A stretch of DNA of 64,000 bases from Cristatella mucedo (GCA_009760855.2 WPIO01000006.1:2017001-2081000); one strand, 5' to 3'. Numbered from the stretch's first letter, positions 22,637 to 35,480 are shown. Program-made: numbers and translations. The notes: generated from the sequence alone by a model not told the origin.

Positions 22637-23624
22637 ACGTCGGCGAACTACTGGTCCCAACTGACGCACAAGCATGCCAGCCTCCGTCCGATGTGTGCTT
22701 GATTTTTTTAAAACCATTCCAAATCTCCGAGTCTTTCCTCGCTTAGCCAAAAGTTTCCATCAGATTGACAAGCGCAATGCGTGAAGACCTCCAGAGATGA
22801 TGGGAGGGCGCCCGCTGCTTGTGTACAATGCACCTTTGAGATGCCGACTTTTTTCCATTCTGTCCAGTGTTTTCGTAAACCCATGATGTGGATAGTGCTT
22901 AACTTACCGAGCTTATGCCCAGCAGCATGAGAAAGATTGCACATGGCCAGCTGGGCTAACTTGCCAAGTCATGCAGTTGGTTGAACTCGACTGGCTATGG
23001 CATTCCGACAAGTGATGCAAATCTTCCATAGTCAGTTATAACTGCTGTTAACCGTTGTGTTCTTGACATGCTGATAAAATTGCCACTACTTGCTTTCTAA
23101 TCGCATCTCACTGCTGCTCCAAACATCCGTACGCAGTCAAACTTCGGCAGGTCTATTGAATGAAGAACTGGGATGCCGGCCGTCGTGCTACAACGAGCTG
23201 CTGCTGCGTGGCTTCTGAACTGAAGAACTTGGCCGCCAAGACAGTGATCGTACGGATGTTAGTACTTGTAGACGCGCGACACAAATACTGATAAACCTGG
23301 CACCTTGAAGCACGGCTAGCGAGTGGAAGACGCTGCCTCGATACGAGCAGAAATGCCCATGGTTGCTTAGATCTGCAAGAAAGCTAAAAACCTTACAGTC
23401 TAAGTCCAAAAACACGGAATGAAAGGATGGATTTCAAATTGCTACAAAGCATCTATGTATTTATAGCACCAGCATACAACTATCGTAACTAGCGTACAAC
23501 TAAGTGACTTGAAGCAAAAAGTACGACTGACAACTGCCCGAAGCCCAAAGCATTACTTAGTAATCTTTACTAGTTAAAGTGAGAAAGTCTGTCCTTCCGT
23601 CATACAGCAAAATGGCGCATCCTT
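22637..23624. other. Downstream of the NHL exon, unassigned
   Basis: Probably includes the 3' untranslated region of the NHL exon, but I see no canonical AATAAA in the first 450 bases. No repeat or exon recognised. Confidence 0.4.
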
Positions 23625-25720
23625 AATAATAATAATACACTTGATAAAGCGGCGCCTTCAGAGAACTCAATCTCTTTCTAGGCGCTTTACATTTGCTGCA
23701 AAAGAAACACAATCGAATGATGAGTGGTATCATGCTTGATTAACAAAATGAATAACATGGTTAGGGGTGACATGCACAGGGTCAGCAAGCAAGTGTGATT
23801 AGTGGCAACATGCAACAGCATCAGCATGCACAAGCACGTAAAGGAAGAATCACACGGACCCAATAAAGGCTGTCAAAAATAGGTGCGTCTTTAATCTCTT
23901 GTAAATGTGGTCAAGTCAGGGGATGTCGTGACGGAAGTCGGAAGTGAGTTCCAGGCTTTGGGATACGATCTAAAGGCACGGTCTCCAAAGGATTTAAGAT
24001 TTGTACGAGGTATTAGTAAACAGTTCGATTACGAAAAGCTTGTGGTATGATGTTGAGCCTGGTGGGGGAGTAGATCTGATAGGTAGCCCGGAGGCAAAGA
24101 ATGAAGGGATCTAAAAGTGAGCAACAAAACCTTGAAGTCAATCCGTTGCTTGACTGGTAGCCAGTGATGGTCAGCGAGAAGTGGTCGACGTCGCAAATGA
24201 GACGCTCATGACAGACAAGCCTAGCTGCCGAGTTTTGCACCAGCTGTAAGTGCCTGATTGCACATGCCGGTGGACCAGCAAACATTGAGTTACAGATGTC
24301 AAGACGTGGTGTCACAAATGCATCGATTGACTTAGATGTGGAATGCCTATCTAAATAAGCCAACATTTTAGCAATGTTAGGTAGCTGAAAGTAGGTGGAC
24401 TTGATTGAGGAGCTGATGCGGTCGTCTAAGGAAAGGTCACTTTGGGACATGACTCCTAGACTTTGTGCAGATTCAACATGAGACATGCTGGCAGAGGCGA
24501 TTTTGAGCGTTAGAATTTCAAATTTCTGAATCATACTAAGTTTGCCCATGACTAGTAAGTTAGTTTTATTATCATTCAATTTAAGAAAATTTGCTGCCAT
24601 CTATGTGTGGATGTCATCAATACATGCAGCAAGGAAGTTGAGAGAATTCGATGTGCTCGAGGGCTGGGAGAGATCAAAGCAAAGGTACAACTGAGTGTCA
24701 TCCTCATAGAAGTGAAAAGGCTAGATTTTGCTGGGCAATCACATCAGCAAGAGGGAGAGTATAAACCGTGAACAGAACCGGACCTAGCACAGAGCCCTAG
24801 GGTACCCCATATTTCAGAAGTACCTCGGATGATCTTTTTCCATTCACGTCAGTACTCTGGAGTCTCCCACTGAGATAGGACCTGAACCATTGCAGAGCAG
24901 TGCCAGTGATACCCAGGCGAGATGTCAGGCGCTCAAAAAGGACTTTGTGATCGATATTATCAAAAGCTGCCGATAGATCGAGCAAAACAAGCAGAGAAAC
25001 TCTACCCATGTCTGCATTCTTAAGTAGGTCGTTGTATACCCAAAGCAATGCTGACTCGATGGCGTGATTACCTCTAAAGCCAGACTGGAACCTACTCAAG
25101 ATTTCAAGTTTCAATGTAGGATTTCAGCTGGTCTGCCACGGCTCGTTCAGTGTATTTGATAGGAATGATAGAAGTGAGACTGGGCGATAGTTACTTAAGT
25201 TCTCTTGGTCTGGTGTTGCTTTCTTGACTACAGCTTTTTTGGAAGGTGCTGGGACATGACCTGGGGGTAATGACATAGTAGTTATTTTAGTTATGCATGG
25301 CAGCAGCAGATAAATGCAACGCAGGAGCAGGACAGTGAGGATAGGGTACAAAGGAGTTGTCTTCTTTGATTGGGATTTTAACTTCAGGACGAGGTCATTA
25401 GTGACCTGCTTGAATGTAGACATTGAGGTGCTGCAAGGAATCGAGGGACAGCATTCTAGGGGGATGCTGATATCGCAGGGATGGACTCCCTGATCGTGTC
25501 TATCTTGTTGACAATGAAGCGATAAGCTAGATTATCGCAGGGATCGTAAGGTAAGTAGCTGATCTGGGAGCGGTTGAGGAAATGGTTGATCTTAGACTTC
25601 AGCAATTTTGGATTGTGCATCTGTGATCCAACAATGTTTTTATAAAAGCTAGACTTGGCCTTTGCTGGGATTGACTGGTGCGACCTACAGTAATTCTCTT
25701 ATGCTTGTCAATGGACAGTC
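23625..25720 (-). mobile_element. LINE A, most complete copy
   Basis: Antisense LINE A covering the reverse transcriptase and 3' end. Reading the minus strand: NLSNYRPVSLLSFLS (fingers), SRFQSGFRGNHAIESAL, LLVLLDLSAAFDNIDHKVLF (motif A with the first catalytic Asp), LQWFRSYLSGR, then FYEDDTQLYL at about 24700 (motif C, DD retained). WMAANFLKLNDNKTNLLVMG-type sequence and the C-terminal LPVKQ/NSAARLV region follow, then the 3' untranslated region and terminal hairpin with (AAT)n. Several frameshifts and stops split the frame. No endonuclease is visible. The order and motifs place it in the L2/CR1 group. Confidence 0.9.
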
Positions 25721-26641
25721 AGGCCTGATGTTTTTTATGCCTTTCCATCACAAGATAAGATATCAGCTACGATTCATTTAAGTGAGTCCATAGGTATCGA
25801 GCTCTCGTTATTACACGTGGTTTAACCGGTTCCAATATGTTGTGTTCCAGTAACCGCCACTAATTATCTATTGGGCTGTAAGAATCTGGCTGATTGACAA
25901 TTCCGAGGTTTTGCTACCTCCTCATAAAATTAAGGCCATCCTCGGCTGGAAGAACGATGGAAATCTCGAACGCAACAAACTATGATAGCAACAAACTATT
26001 ATAGGTGTCGATGTTTGGCTTCGTCACTATGTTATCTTACGTTCTACCATGAGTTACGACCGTTTATTTTTAGAAGCCCTCTTCACAGGTTTCGTTGAAG
26101 CAATCTTGTCGTGATGGTAATTACCGACCTCGAGCACAGCAACGAGCTTGGCTCCGAAGCGTCTTCAGAATACCGCGGACATTTAGGTCATTAGCACAGT
26201 TCACTTGGCTGAGGACAGGCGGGGCCATATGGCTTCAGGTATTTCTCAATAGATACCCAAAACTATCTCAAAATATAACGAAATTGTTGCAAAAGGCAAA
26301 ATGAGAAGCAGACCTCCGTGGAATGCTGCACGAACTATCGCGACTGCGACTTATTTATTTCATTACATGCGTCATCTCGGCGCTGATCTAAAGGTGATAA
26401 ATCGTGAGTTAGATGAGTTGAGTACACGTGAGCTGAGTTAGCTGCATGTTCTCACAAATTTGTACAATTGGGGAAATTTCAAAGCTAAACTTTGACGAAG
26501 GAGCAACCCAATGAAATAGTGAGAAAGTGCTGACTCCGAATAGCTAATATTCATAGCTAGCGAGCATCTGGTTGAATTGCGGTGTACGCGAGGCAGTCAT
26601 TGCTCTAAGTGAAGGTACGTAAAATTTACATTGATTTTTAG
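25721..26641. other. Unassigned stretch
   Basis: No gene or repeat recognised. Likely intronic if the exon at 26642 is real. Confidence 0.4.
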
Positions 26642-26853
26642 CAGTGGAGAAGTTCAATCTGTGTATAACCGACAGCATAGTAAGGGTCATGCTAAGATTA
26701 CTGAGAGCGGGAGCTTAAATGTGCCAATACCGGCAGCTGGGCAGGACCTACAGCAGTTGAATGTAGATGGAAAAAAAAAACAATATGATGACCTACTCGT
26801 CTCGCAGATGGACGCCACGCTTGAAGCTTCTCTTGGTGAAATTGAGAAGCCTG
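26642..26853 (+). CDS. Putative internal exon, product unknown
   Basis: A 70-codon open segment bounded by an acceptor (TTGATTTTTAG, or TTTTTAGCAG three bases later) and a donor (CCTG then GTATGT). The peptide reads SGEVQSVYNRQHSKGH, then NVPIPAAGQDLQQLNVDGKK and YDDLLVSQMDATLEASLGEI. It looks like ordinary soluble protein sequence and not simple repeat or retroelement. I do not recognise the family. No neighbouring exon with compatible phase was identified, so the gene is partial at best. The frame stays open to 26903 past the donor. Confidence 0.4.
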
Positions 26854-27969
26854 GTATGTGGCTTTGGACGCCGGAGCTTTTTATTTTACAACCAAGCTTG
26901 TAAACGGCTGCGGTAACTTAAACTAGTCACGGCGTTTCGAAGGTCTGGTAGTGGGTGTATGCTCCGGAGAGACACTGAACGCTAGACGTTGCCATTCCAA
27001 GTGCCGTCTAACTTTACGTTAGGCAGACAAGACTTTCGCTCCGATATGACGCCTGTAATGAAATAGGGTTGGCAAAAGTTCCCTTGCTTGTGAGCAAGGC
27101 TCTGAGAAATTGATTAATTCTATAAAGCTTAGGTTGTATGCTGACCCTGGCATTTACGAGAAAGTCTTCTAGCCGCTTGTTGTGGTCAGGCTCAAGGCCG
27201 ATGGCAGGAACAGTGTATTTCTCCGAGTTTGACTCCTACTTGTGGACGACTGTCAAAATAAGGAACGAAAGGCTCGTGCGAAATGGAACCTTCTAGAACC
27301 CTCACATCCATCCGGTGGTCTTTCAGAGGCAGACTCTCAGCCGAGCCGGCACGTTGCAGACATCCACTGGCTCGTGAGAAGCTTTCTCGCAATAATATGG
27401 CTGGCGATGAGAATCTTGGAAATCCCTCCGCGACGAAGGGCTGGGCGCGCTGCCTTTGCTGCTGCTGTCGGGATGCCGACCAATGAAAGTCCAGCGACGC
27501 AGCCGCGAACGACGGAACTCGTTTGTGAATCTCGAGAGTCCCTTCATCCGTAAAAGTTAAGCAAGGACGGATATTTTAATAGCCCACCGCATCATTCTGC
27601 TACGCCACCTTCGCGGTATGAGGCCATTCTATTGCGAGGCTTTTTCATTTTCAATTCCATTCTCATTTTCCGGCAACCGGGTTCCTGGATGAGTTTCCCG
27701 AACGATCGGACACGCTGTCACTTCGTGAGCTACCGTGTGCATTCTTGTGCATTTCCGCTTGTAACTCGTGCCTCTGCAGTCTCCAGCTCATGCAGCCAGA
27801 AAAATTGAAATAGCTGGAGTATTGTGAGAGGCAAGACAATGTGTAAATTGCTAAGGCACTTCGGCCGGTATCCGAATAATTGAAATGTGGCTGTTCCCTC
27901 AACTTGACATTTATTCGCCACCGGTCATCAAACTAGGAGTGAAATGTACAAACTTTTCTCACACGGGTA
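26854..27969. other. Unassigned stretch
   Basis: Overlapping frames at 27192-27553 on both strands (up to 103 codons) are GC-driven, with no motif. No repeat recognised. Confidence 0.4.
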
Positions 27970-28195
27970 ATACAATAATAATAATAATAATCATAATCCT
28001 TTTATATAGCTTCATCAGTGAATTGAATCTCTTTCTAGGCACTTGGCAGATGCTGTATAGAAAGCATTACCAAATGATGAGTGGTATCCGCAAGCAGCAG
28101 GCATAGTGTACGGAGGTGCAAGCATGCACACGAAGGACGAATCGCAAAACCCACCAAATGCTGTGATAAACAGGAGCGACTGACGAAGAAGGCAA
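27970..28195 (-). mobile_element. LINE A 3' end, diverged
   Basis: (AAT)n, then complement of the terminal hairpin (TCAGTGAATTGAATCTCTTT then CTAGGCACTTGG). The 3' untranslated region follows, ending at the ACCAAATGCTGTGATAAA segment at the coding boundary. Confidence 0.78.
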
Positions 28196-28244
28196 TTCTG
28201 CAGTGCCCTATGAAAACTGAGTGACAGCTGCTGATATTGTTGTG

Positions 28245-28385
28245 TCTCCGTAGGTGCTCGCCTCGACCGAGGTCTGACCGAGGTCGTGGGCTCGAGCCCC
28301 GTGGCATACGGGAAGTACCTGAACAGAGATTAAGTTCTCTTAGGATGCTATACAAATGAATTATATTTATAATAATTATATTCTG
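28245..28385 (+). repeat. SINE1 copy
   Basis: Head with GGTGCTCGCCTCGACCGAGG and box B GGTCGTGGGCTCGAGCCCC, then tail AACAGAGATTAAGTTCTCTT and ACAAATGAATTATA. Box A is degraded relative to the 17.8-kb copy. Confidence 0.85.
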
Positions 28386-28860
28386 TATAAATATGGCAGC
28401 TGAATCAGCTGACCTTCACTTTAAAATTGACTTTGCAATTTTTCGAATTCTATGAAAGCCCAGTGTAGGCCTTGTCTATCCGTACGTACCTCCAGCTGTC
28501 CCATCATAGTAGCCCGGATAACTGAGACGGTTTATCAACTTAATTATGGTATTAATGATAATCAGAATGCAGAAGGCGACTGAACGACAGTGGGTGGCGT
28601 CTGCAGTATCCGGTAATGCTGAAATCGGTCTCTTAACTTCAATTACCCAGAGTAGCTAGAACATTCTGCGACGCTCGCGTAAATATAGCTCGCAAGTCAC
28701 GCCGCCTTCGCTGAATTTTTCATACTCCTTCCGAAGCGATTGCAATGCTCCGCGATTAAGACATTTGAACTTGACCGCTCACTTTGAGCTCGAGACCGGT
28801 TGTGATCTTTGAACTTGACCACTGACTTTGAACTCGAGACCGATTATGAAACAGTCCACG
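28386..28860. other. Unassigned stretch
   Basis: No gene seen. A short imperfect duplication of TTGAACTTGACC and AACTCGAGACCG lies at 28765-28845. Confidence 0.45.
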
Positions 28861-28955
28861 ATAATAATAATAATAATAGCACGCTTGATAAAGAGCCCTC
28901 AGAGAACTCAATCTCTTTCTAGGCGCTTTACAGTTGCTGCAAAGGAAAAACGATA
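28861..28955 (-). repeat. Solo LINE A terminal hairpin
   Basis: (AAT)n, then the complement of the complete double hairpin, ending at TTGCTGCAAAGGAAA. Only about 90 bases of the LINE are present, an extreme 5' truncation. Confidence 0.88.
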
Positions 28956-29807
28956 AGCAGGCTTTCGAACGGCGAGATATTTCACACCTTTATCGGATTT
29001 CTTAACGTCTGCCAATGCTGGCTGGCGTGCACGTAAGTAGACCATCTGACCGCGGCAGTCTGTTTATTCGGCGACGGTCTGCCTGTCGGAGAGTCATTAG
29101 CCGCTGTTCGCCGGCCCCTCTACGTTTTCAAGGATTTGGCTGCTGAGTCGCCCGCGTAGCTGCTGTGAAATGAAGGCCACTGAGCGTGCCTCTTTGTCGC
29201 TGCACTTGCGGCGCTCCGCCGTATTGCGCCGCCGCTTGGGGCATTCTGGCTCCGCTCAGTCCGCGCGTGGCTGGCGCGCGTCACGTGCGTCGGCTCCCGG
29301 TGCGTAGCCGCGCGTACAGCGCCGGCCACAGCGCCAGCCGGAACTAGTGACTAGTAGCTGGGCGGACGTAGCACTAGGTAGTCGGCTGCTCCCTATCTGT
29401 CGCGAGTGAGCTTGCTACGCGTACAACGCACCAGAGTCGTTACCATCAATTTAGTCATCATGACGACTCGTCCAAGTCACAGGAGGCTGGAAGAGCAGTC
29501 GTGAACTAATTTCTGGCTTCACGCTTAGACCGGCCGAGAACGTCCTAGACTGTCGTCGTTTTCTTCAATCTGCTCATCCTTCGTGGAGGCTTAAGTAGTG
29601 AGGTGCTCACTTAGTAACGATCGTTCTGGTGCATTGTTTTACGGTTTTTTTCTTAAGACGGATTGCTTCGTTCGTGCTGGATTGCGCGTTCTAGTCTTCA
29701 TGAAAACTAATTTGCTAGTAGTAGTGAATAGGTTGTTTATGGTGATTAGTTTTCAATGTACTTCCTTAGTTACTGGCCGTTAAAATGCACCGGTTCTTGC
29801 CTATAAC
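28956..29807. other. GC-rich stretch, possible promoter or CpG island
   Basis: 29100-29450 is visibly CpG-rich and contains CACGTG-like and GCGCGTCACGTGCG elements. A short ATG frame (MTTRPSHRRLEEQS) starts at 29459. No exon chain could be built from it. Could be a promoter of an unrecognised gene. Confidence 0.3.
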
Positions 29808-30055
29808 CATTTTAGTGGGTCCAGCGATTCGTCCTTTATATGCTCATGCGTGCTGACACTGCATGCTGCCGCTAACCATATTTGCATGCTGACCTTGTGC
29901 ATGTCATCCCCTAACCGCGTTATTCTTTTTGTCATTGAGCACTACTCATTTGACCGTGCTTCCTTTGCAGCAAATGCAGTGTGCCTAGAAAGAGATTGAG
30001 TTCTCTGAGAGCGCTATATCAAATGTAATATCATTATCATTACTATTGTAGTTTG
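29808..30055 (+). mobile_element. LINE A 3' end
   Basis: TTTAGTGGGTCC at the coding end, then the 3' untranslated region with CATGCTGACCTTGTGCATG, the terminal hairpin (AGAGATTGAGTTCTCT) and an AT-rich tail. Confidence 0.85.
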
Positions 30056-30486
30056 CGGCTGGCTCGCTCCATATACGGAAACGGCATTTATTTGCGAAGG
30101 TGCTCTGCTACAGGTCGTTAATTTGTTGTCAATTTTATTGCTTTTCAAAGTGTTCCATAGTTAATGGTCACTTATGCGTGTTGGTTATTCACGGGTACTG
30201 CCTTAACGAATCATTTTTAGTCAGCCAGAGCGTGCTTGCCTTAGTTTTCGAGACCCCTTTAAATATGTTCCAGATGTAATCGCTATACTCAGCAGTGTTC
30301 TTAGCGACTCCCAAACGTTTTAGCGACGCCCAAATTACAGATGAAAAGTGTCTGAAAGGCTCTTCTCGACTCCGACTCTAAGTTATGGTCGTGTAAAGGT
30401 TGAAAAGCATTTTTCAATAGTTCAGCCCTGTGACGGTGCCGTTGAGATGCGGGCGCAATTGAAGAACTGTCAAAGTCTAATTACAA
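30056..30486. other. Unassigned stretch
   Basis: No feature recognised. Confidence 0.4.
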
Positions 30487-30625
30487 TAATTTGTTTATCA
30501 AGCATGATATTACTCACCATTCAATCGCGTTTCCCTTTGCAGCAAATGCAAAGCGCCTAGAAAGAGATTGAGTTCTCTGAGGGCGCTTTATCAAGTGCAT
30601 TGTTATCATTATTATTATCATTACT
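30487..30625 (+). repeat. LINE A 3' tail
   Basis: Starts in the 3' untranslated region (TTTATCAAGCATGATATTAC) and carries a perfect terminal hairpin, then (ATT)n. It faces an inverted tail immediately downstream. Confidence 0.88.
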
Positions 30626-30740
30626 TATAATAATAACAATACAAATTTGCATAGTACCGTCGGAGAGCTTCATCTTTTTCTAGGCATTTTAAGTATGCTG
30701 ACAATGAAGCCTGATGTTGGTGGTAGCTCGCACAATGTAC
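30626..30740 (-). repeat. LINE A 3' tail, inverted
   Basis: (AAT)n, then a diverged complement of the hairpin (CCGTCGGAGAGCTTCATCTT then TTCTAGGCATTTT). Tail-to-tail with the preceding copy. Confidence 0.65.
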
Positions 30741-33374
30741 TTAAGAGGGTAACGAAGCAGAGACGAGAATACCCAGGGGTTCATACACCGAAGTCCCCAT
30801 GCGCCATCTTTGACGTACGTGCGAGCATCTGCCGCGAGCTAATCGAAAGCGAATAATTACCGTTTACGAAAAATCACCAACTCCGACACCGTCGCTGCAT
30901 TGCGGCTCTCCCGCGAGTATGGCCTAGTCCATCGCTAGAGCACAAGTTGGCCTATCTCGTGCTGACTAATTCATAAGAAATTGACGCGCCGACGGCCGCG
31001 CTTGATGCCGGGATGCTTGCGAGTGATCTGTTGGAGCGATACCAGGTGGCTATTAACAAGAGCAGCCTTCCTTCTCTCATTTTCTTTCTTCGCGGCATCC
31101 GGACGCATTCTCTTGAGCTAAGGGTACTTACCTGTAAATAAATGTGATTCGAGTGAGAACAGAAAACAACTTGAAATTCAGCGTCTTTTGCACATCACTC
31201 TCGATATCCACGATGTAGCATAATTATAGGACACTGATTCACATTTCACTGCTTAAAACTGATTCCTTCGCCTTGAATTTCGATAGTCATCGGTTACACT
31301 CTAGAGTGTAGCGAAGCATTTTTTTTCGTCATTGTGGCGATAAGACATCCTGTGGGTTGTTTAGTCCAATTCATACAACTGAAGGTTTGGCTACTAATTT
31401 TTTAAATATAAGCCGGTTGAATCACTAACCTCTGGTGAGCAACAGAATAAGACATTCTGAATGGAATTTTTGTATTTACAATGAAGTGGAATTCACAATG
31501 TCACATTTAAAATAGCGAAAATTAATAGTCAAACAAGTGCTCATACGGACAAAACATTAATTTAAAGTTCAGGCTACTACCCTACCTCTCTCCTCTCAAG
31601 CCTGCTGACACAAAAGCGAAGTATGCAAAACATGCTAAATTATTTATCAGATGTTTGGTAAAATAATGAGCGCACCAACATCCACACAGCTAGACTGCTT
31701 CCTGGCGGCTGCTCCACCGGAGTGCTGCTTGGAGAACTTCCTAAACTGTATTTTCTACCATTGCACATAATATGCAACTGCTAACTGGTTGCTGAGCCGC
31801 ACTACTAAGGATCTCCTCAATTACGCGTTAACGAATATAAAGTATTATTTGGAATGCGTGCTGGGTTTAGAAAATTAAATAGCGGCATTCGAATTTCTAA
31901 GCAACGCTTGCCACACGCGTGCGTGCGTTGGAATGAATGCATCGGATCAAGCAATCAATAGTTCGAAGACTACTCCGTAGTGGAGAAAAGGCAGAAAAGA
32001 AGTTGAAATCTAAAGGATAAAGTAACCCCAGTGGCTTGCAGTCGAGCAGCCTGTTGAAATCCCGTCTGAGTGGCTTTCGGAAGTGGCTACGGACATTCAC
32101 AGTCAGAATATATCTTACCTCGCTTGCCTAGTCAAGGATTACCGCGTGGTGAGGTGCTCCTTGTACCTAGAGCCAGGATAACAGGTAAGTGCTAAAATAA
32201 ATTGCGAAGAAGAATCTCGACGGAGAGAAGGGCGAGCGGTGACTTAGCGCAGCACGAAAGAAAAGTACAGAAAAAGATTTAAGGCTGATTCAAAAAGCAC
32301 TATTTACATACCGGCAGAGGAGCCGCCTTTATCACTCTCTTACAAAGCCGCTCGCAGAGGACGAGAATTAATTGCCTGGTGCATGCCTTGAATTCTCGCG
32401 CTACGTCGTGAAGTTTAAAGCACCTTACTATCGGCCTAAGGCCAGCATGCCTTTCTTCTTGCTTCGGAAATTATCTTTCAGCATTCATATATTGCACAGA
32501 GACATGGTATCTAGACGGCACAAAATGTTGGGAAGGGTGATATCTCAAATCTGCATGTCCCCACTCGTCTGTTTCGGCTCTGCATCTCTAACGGGATGAG
32601 CGTCACGTGATAATCGCGTCGAAAACCGTGCTAATCTTGGTCCTGCAAGCAGTGGCAGAGGGCAGCAGGGGGGGGCGTTTGTCTCCCCATGCTGCCCCGC
32701 TACTGCGGAACAACGACCTGGGCCGCTCCTATTCCTACTACCCCTCGACCATCCGTATGTCTTAATTCCACTCGATGAGGAACAGGCGTGTTCATGTTGA
32801 CTATGATATGCGCAATGATTATGAACTATAACATTTTTAATTAATTTCGGATCTAGCCTAGCCTACATAAAATATATTTCGGGTCTTGCCCATTGCATAA
32901 CAATTTGCGGATTTTGCATCCCCCAGATGAAAATTCCGACTCCGCCATGGCCCGCAAGGCTCCAGAGAATCATTGGTTGATGAGAATTTCTTAACATTAT
33001 CAATTAGTACTAGTAGTAGCAGCCTTATGATTTTCAGGAAGAGAAACGCCTGGGCTTGGTTTCGATGCTTCAATCTGTTAACAGTGTGTTGGGGATTACA
33101 AATTTAAATGTGTCCCATATATTGGAAGCAATTTTTTTTAACCTCGTGCCTTTTAATCTGCAGAGCTGCGGCAAAACAGATGTTCAAAGACCAGCCAGCG
33201 ACGGTGAAGTCTGGGCAGTGTGGCTATCGCAAGCATCTCATGTATTCATTCCTTTAAAAGACTTGCCCTTTTCTGTACCGTGCTTTCGTGCAAGTAACGA
33301 AAGTAAAGAATAAAGGTCGCCTTAGCAAAGCTTCTACTTCGCGCCGGCTCAATCCTCTAAATCCTTTCATTTGA
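30741..33374. other. Long unassigned stretch
   Basis: The longest part of the window without an identified feature. Open frames are short (up to 85 codons, 33056-33313, +) and carry no motif. 31140-31560 is AT-rich. A G run lies at 32668-32676. I see no splice-bounded coding segment. Confidence 0.45.
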
Positions 33375-33800
33375 ATGAGCCAGTTCTGTTTACCTATACC
33401 TCGTACTAACCTCAAACCCTTTGGAAACCGTGCCTTTAGTTTGTATGCTCCCAAAGCCTGGATCTCACTACCGAAATTCGTCACGACATCCCCTGACTTA
33501 ACCACATTTAAAAAGAAATTTAAAACGCACCTTTTTATCACAGCATTTAGTAGGTCCTTGTGATTTGTCCATTATGTGCTTACGCGTGCTGACACTGTGC
33601 GTGTTGCCACTAACCACACTTGCATGCTGACCCTGTGCATGTCACCCAAAACTTTGTCATTCTTATTGTTTATTGGGCATGCTACTGCTAACCATTCAAT
33701 CATGCTTCCTGTGCAGCACATGTAAAGCGCCTCGAAAGAGATTGAGTTCTCCGAGGGAGCTTTATCAAGTGTGTTATTATAATCATTATTATTATTCCCC
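33375..33800 (+). mobile_element. LINE A C-terminus and 3' end
   Basis: Frame SQFCLPIPRTNLKPFGNRAF, then LYAPKAWISLPKFVTTSPDL and KTHLFITAFSRSL, then the 3' untranslated region, terminal hairpin and ATTATTATA tail. Confidence 0.9.
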
Positions 33801-35069
33801 AGAACCAATCCACACCAGCACTTAAGCTTTGACCTAAACTTCTTGAATCGGGCCCTATTAAATAAGCTTCGGCGGAATGAAAGGTTTTGAAAAGAATAGC
33901 TGTAATTGAATTAGATGCCAATGATGACGACCGGCGGCGTCCAGTAGGACAAAAAGTGGTGCTCCCTAAACGCCAGCCGTTGCTATGACGCTCGTCTGAG
34001 CTAATCTTGAATACTATTTTTGACCAAGCATGACCCACTTCAGCTGCACTAGCTACGTTTTTACGGCTTGCTACCAGCTTTTACCCTGAAAACCGATACT
34101 GCCGAGTAAAGAGGTTGTCAATCTACTAACAAAACGTGTGCAACCACTTCCTTTGTAAATAGCTCATAGCAGCTCTCTAATCCAACATTGGTTAGCTCTG
34201 AGTGGCTGAACTCCCTTTCGTGTGCCACCTACATTTTTCATCCCAGACAAAGTAAGCCCAATAATGATAAGGAACGGTAAACTCAGGACTCATCCAGATC
34301 CAGACTCGCAAGCAATACCTATGGAGAATACAATGCCAGATAGGCCTGCCATCGCTTACACTTATAAGTCAGCATTAGGACCAGGCTTTAACACTTGGAA
34401 AATCCCACCTTCCATTATTGAATGTTACTTGGGGAAGGTTATTCATATTGCGCCTTGTTTTTCCTGGGAAACTATTCAGAAAATATCGCTCTTCTTGTGC
34501 TCTGTATCGCGTGCTTCTACAATTGGTTTCTTTTTTATCCTCTAACACGTGATATCACAGCTGGCCATACTTAGCTTTGAGAGTGAGGGAGAGAGAGAGA
34601 GAGAGTAGAGAGAGAGAGAGAGAGGGAGAGAGTAGAGAGAGACATAGTACGACGAACAGCCTGGCAGGTCAAGTGCGTCTTTGCTCAATCCACGTGAGCT
34701 CGACAAGTACAGCTGAACTTACAGGTCATCAATAGATCACGTAGCGACTGATTGCAGTGCCTTCGCAAACTACCATTCTTTCTCAGTCTTTATTACCGCT
34801 TCAACCGCTGCTTCACGCAGTCGCTTTCACAGACACGTCGGCACAGCTCTTCCGTGGTACAAGTCCTGGCCATTGCCCGTCTTCCAGAAGTTTCGCCGAT
34901 TAGGGGTGGAACTCCAAATTAAGCTAACATATTCAATGCGCCCCGAACAATCATGGTTGCGAGCTCCTGGAACGGCCATATCATTGCAACCATTTCCCAC
35001 GAAGAGCCAGCTAGACCCCGTGAGAAATTGCTGAAAATCATCGCCCTCTACATAATAAGGATTCTCTTA
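33801..35069. other. Unassigned stretch with a GA tract
   Basis: An open frame of 107 codons (34222-34545, +) has no recognised motif. An imperfect (GA)n tract with GTAG interruptions lies at 34577-34640. Confidence 0.45.
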
Positions 35070-35480
35070 CTACTATAGCCTACCTATCAGAACGACTTCC
35101 CGTCGACATCGGCTCGGCATCGGCTTGCTCGGATTGCAACCGCCTGTTCTTCTGACTCCGGTGGCTGAGAGCTGTGCTTTTTCAAACCAGCCTCAACTCC
35201 TCGGAGACCGTGCCTGGACTCCCCACGCTCCTAAAGCCTGGAACTCACTCACGGCTTGCGCTACGGTATTCCTGACTTTGAGACATTTAAAAATGTAGCT
35301 AAGCACGCACTTTTTCCCTGACAGCATTTTCTAGGTCATCGTGATATGTCCTTGGTGTGCATGCGAGTTCTCAAACTGTCAATGCTAACGCAAACCATGT
35401 TATGCATATTGACTCTATGGATATTCCCACTAACCACGTGGTCAAGCTACATTTACTGCCTAGACAAAAATTAGGGTGTG
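35070..35480 (+). mobile_element. LINE A relic
   Basis: TAGCCTACCTATCAGAACGA, CTCCTAAAGCCTGGAACTCA and the CATGTTATGCATATTGAC-type 3' untranslated words occur in LINE A order with many changes. Confidence 0.65.
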
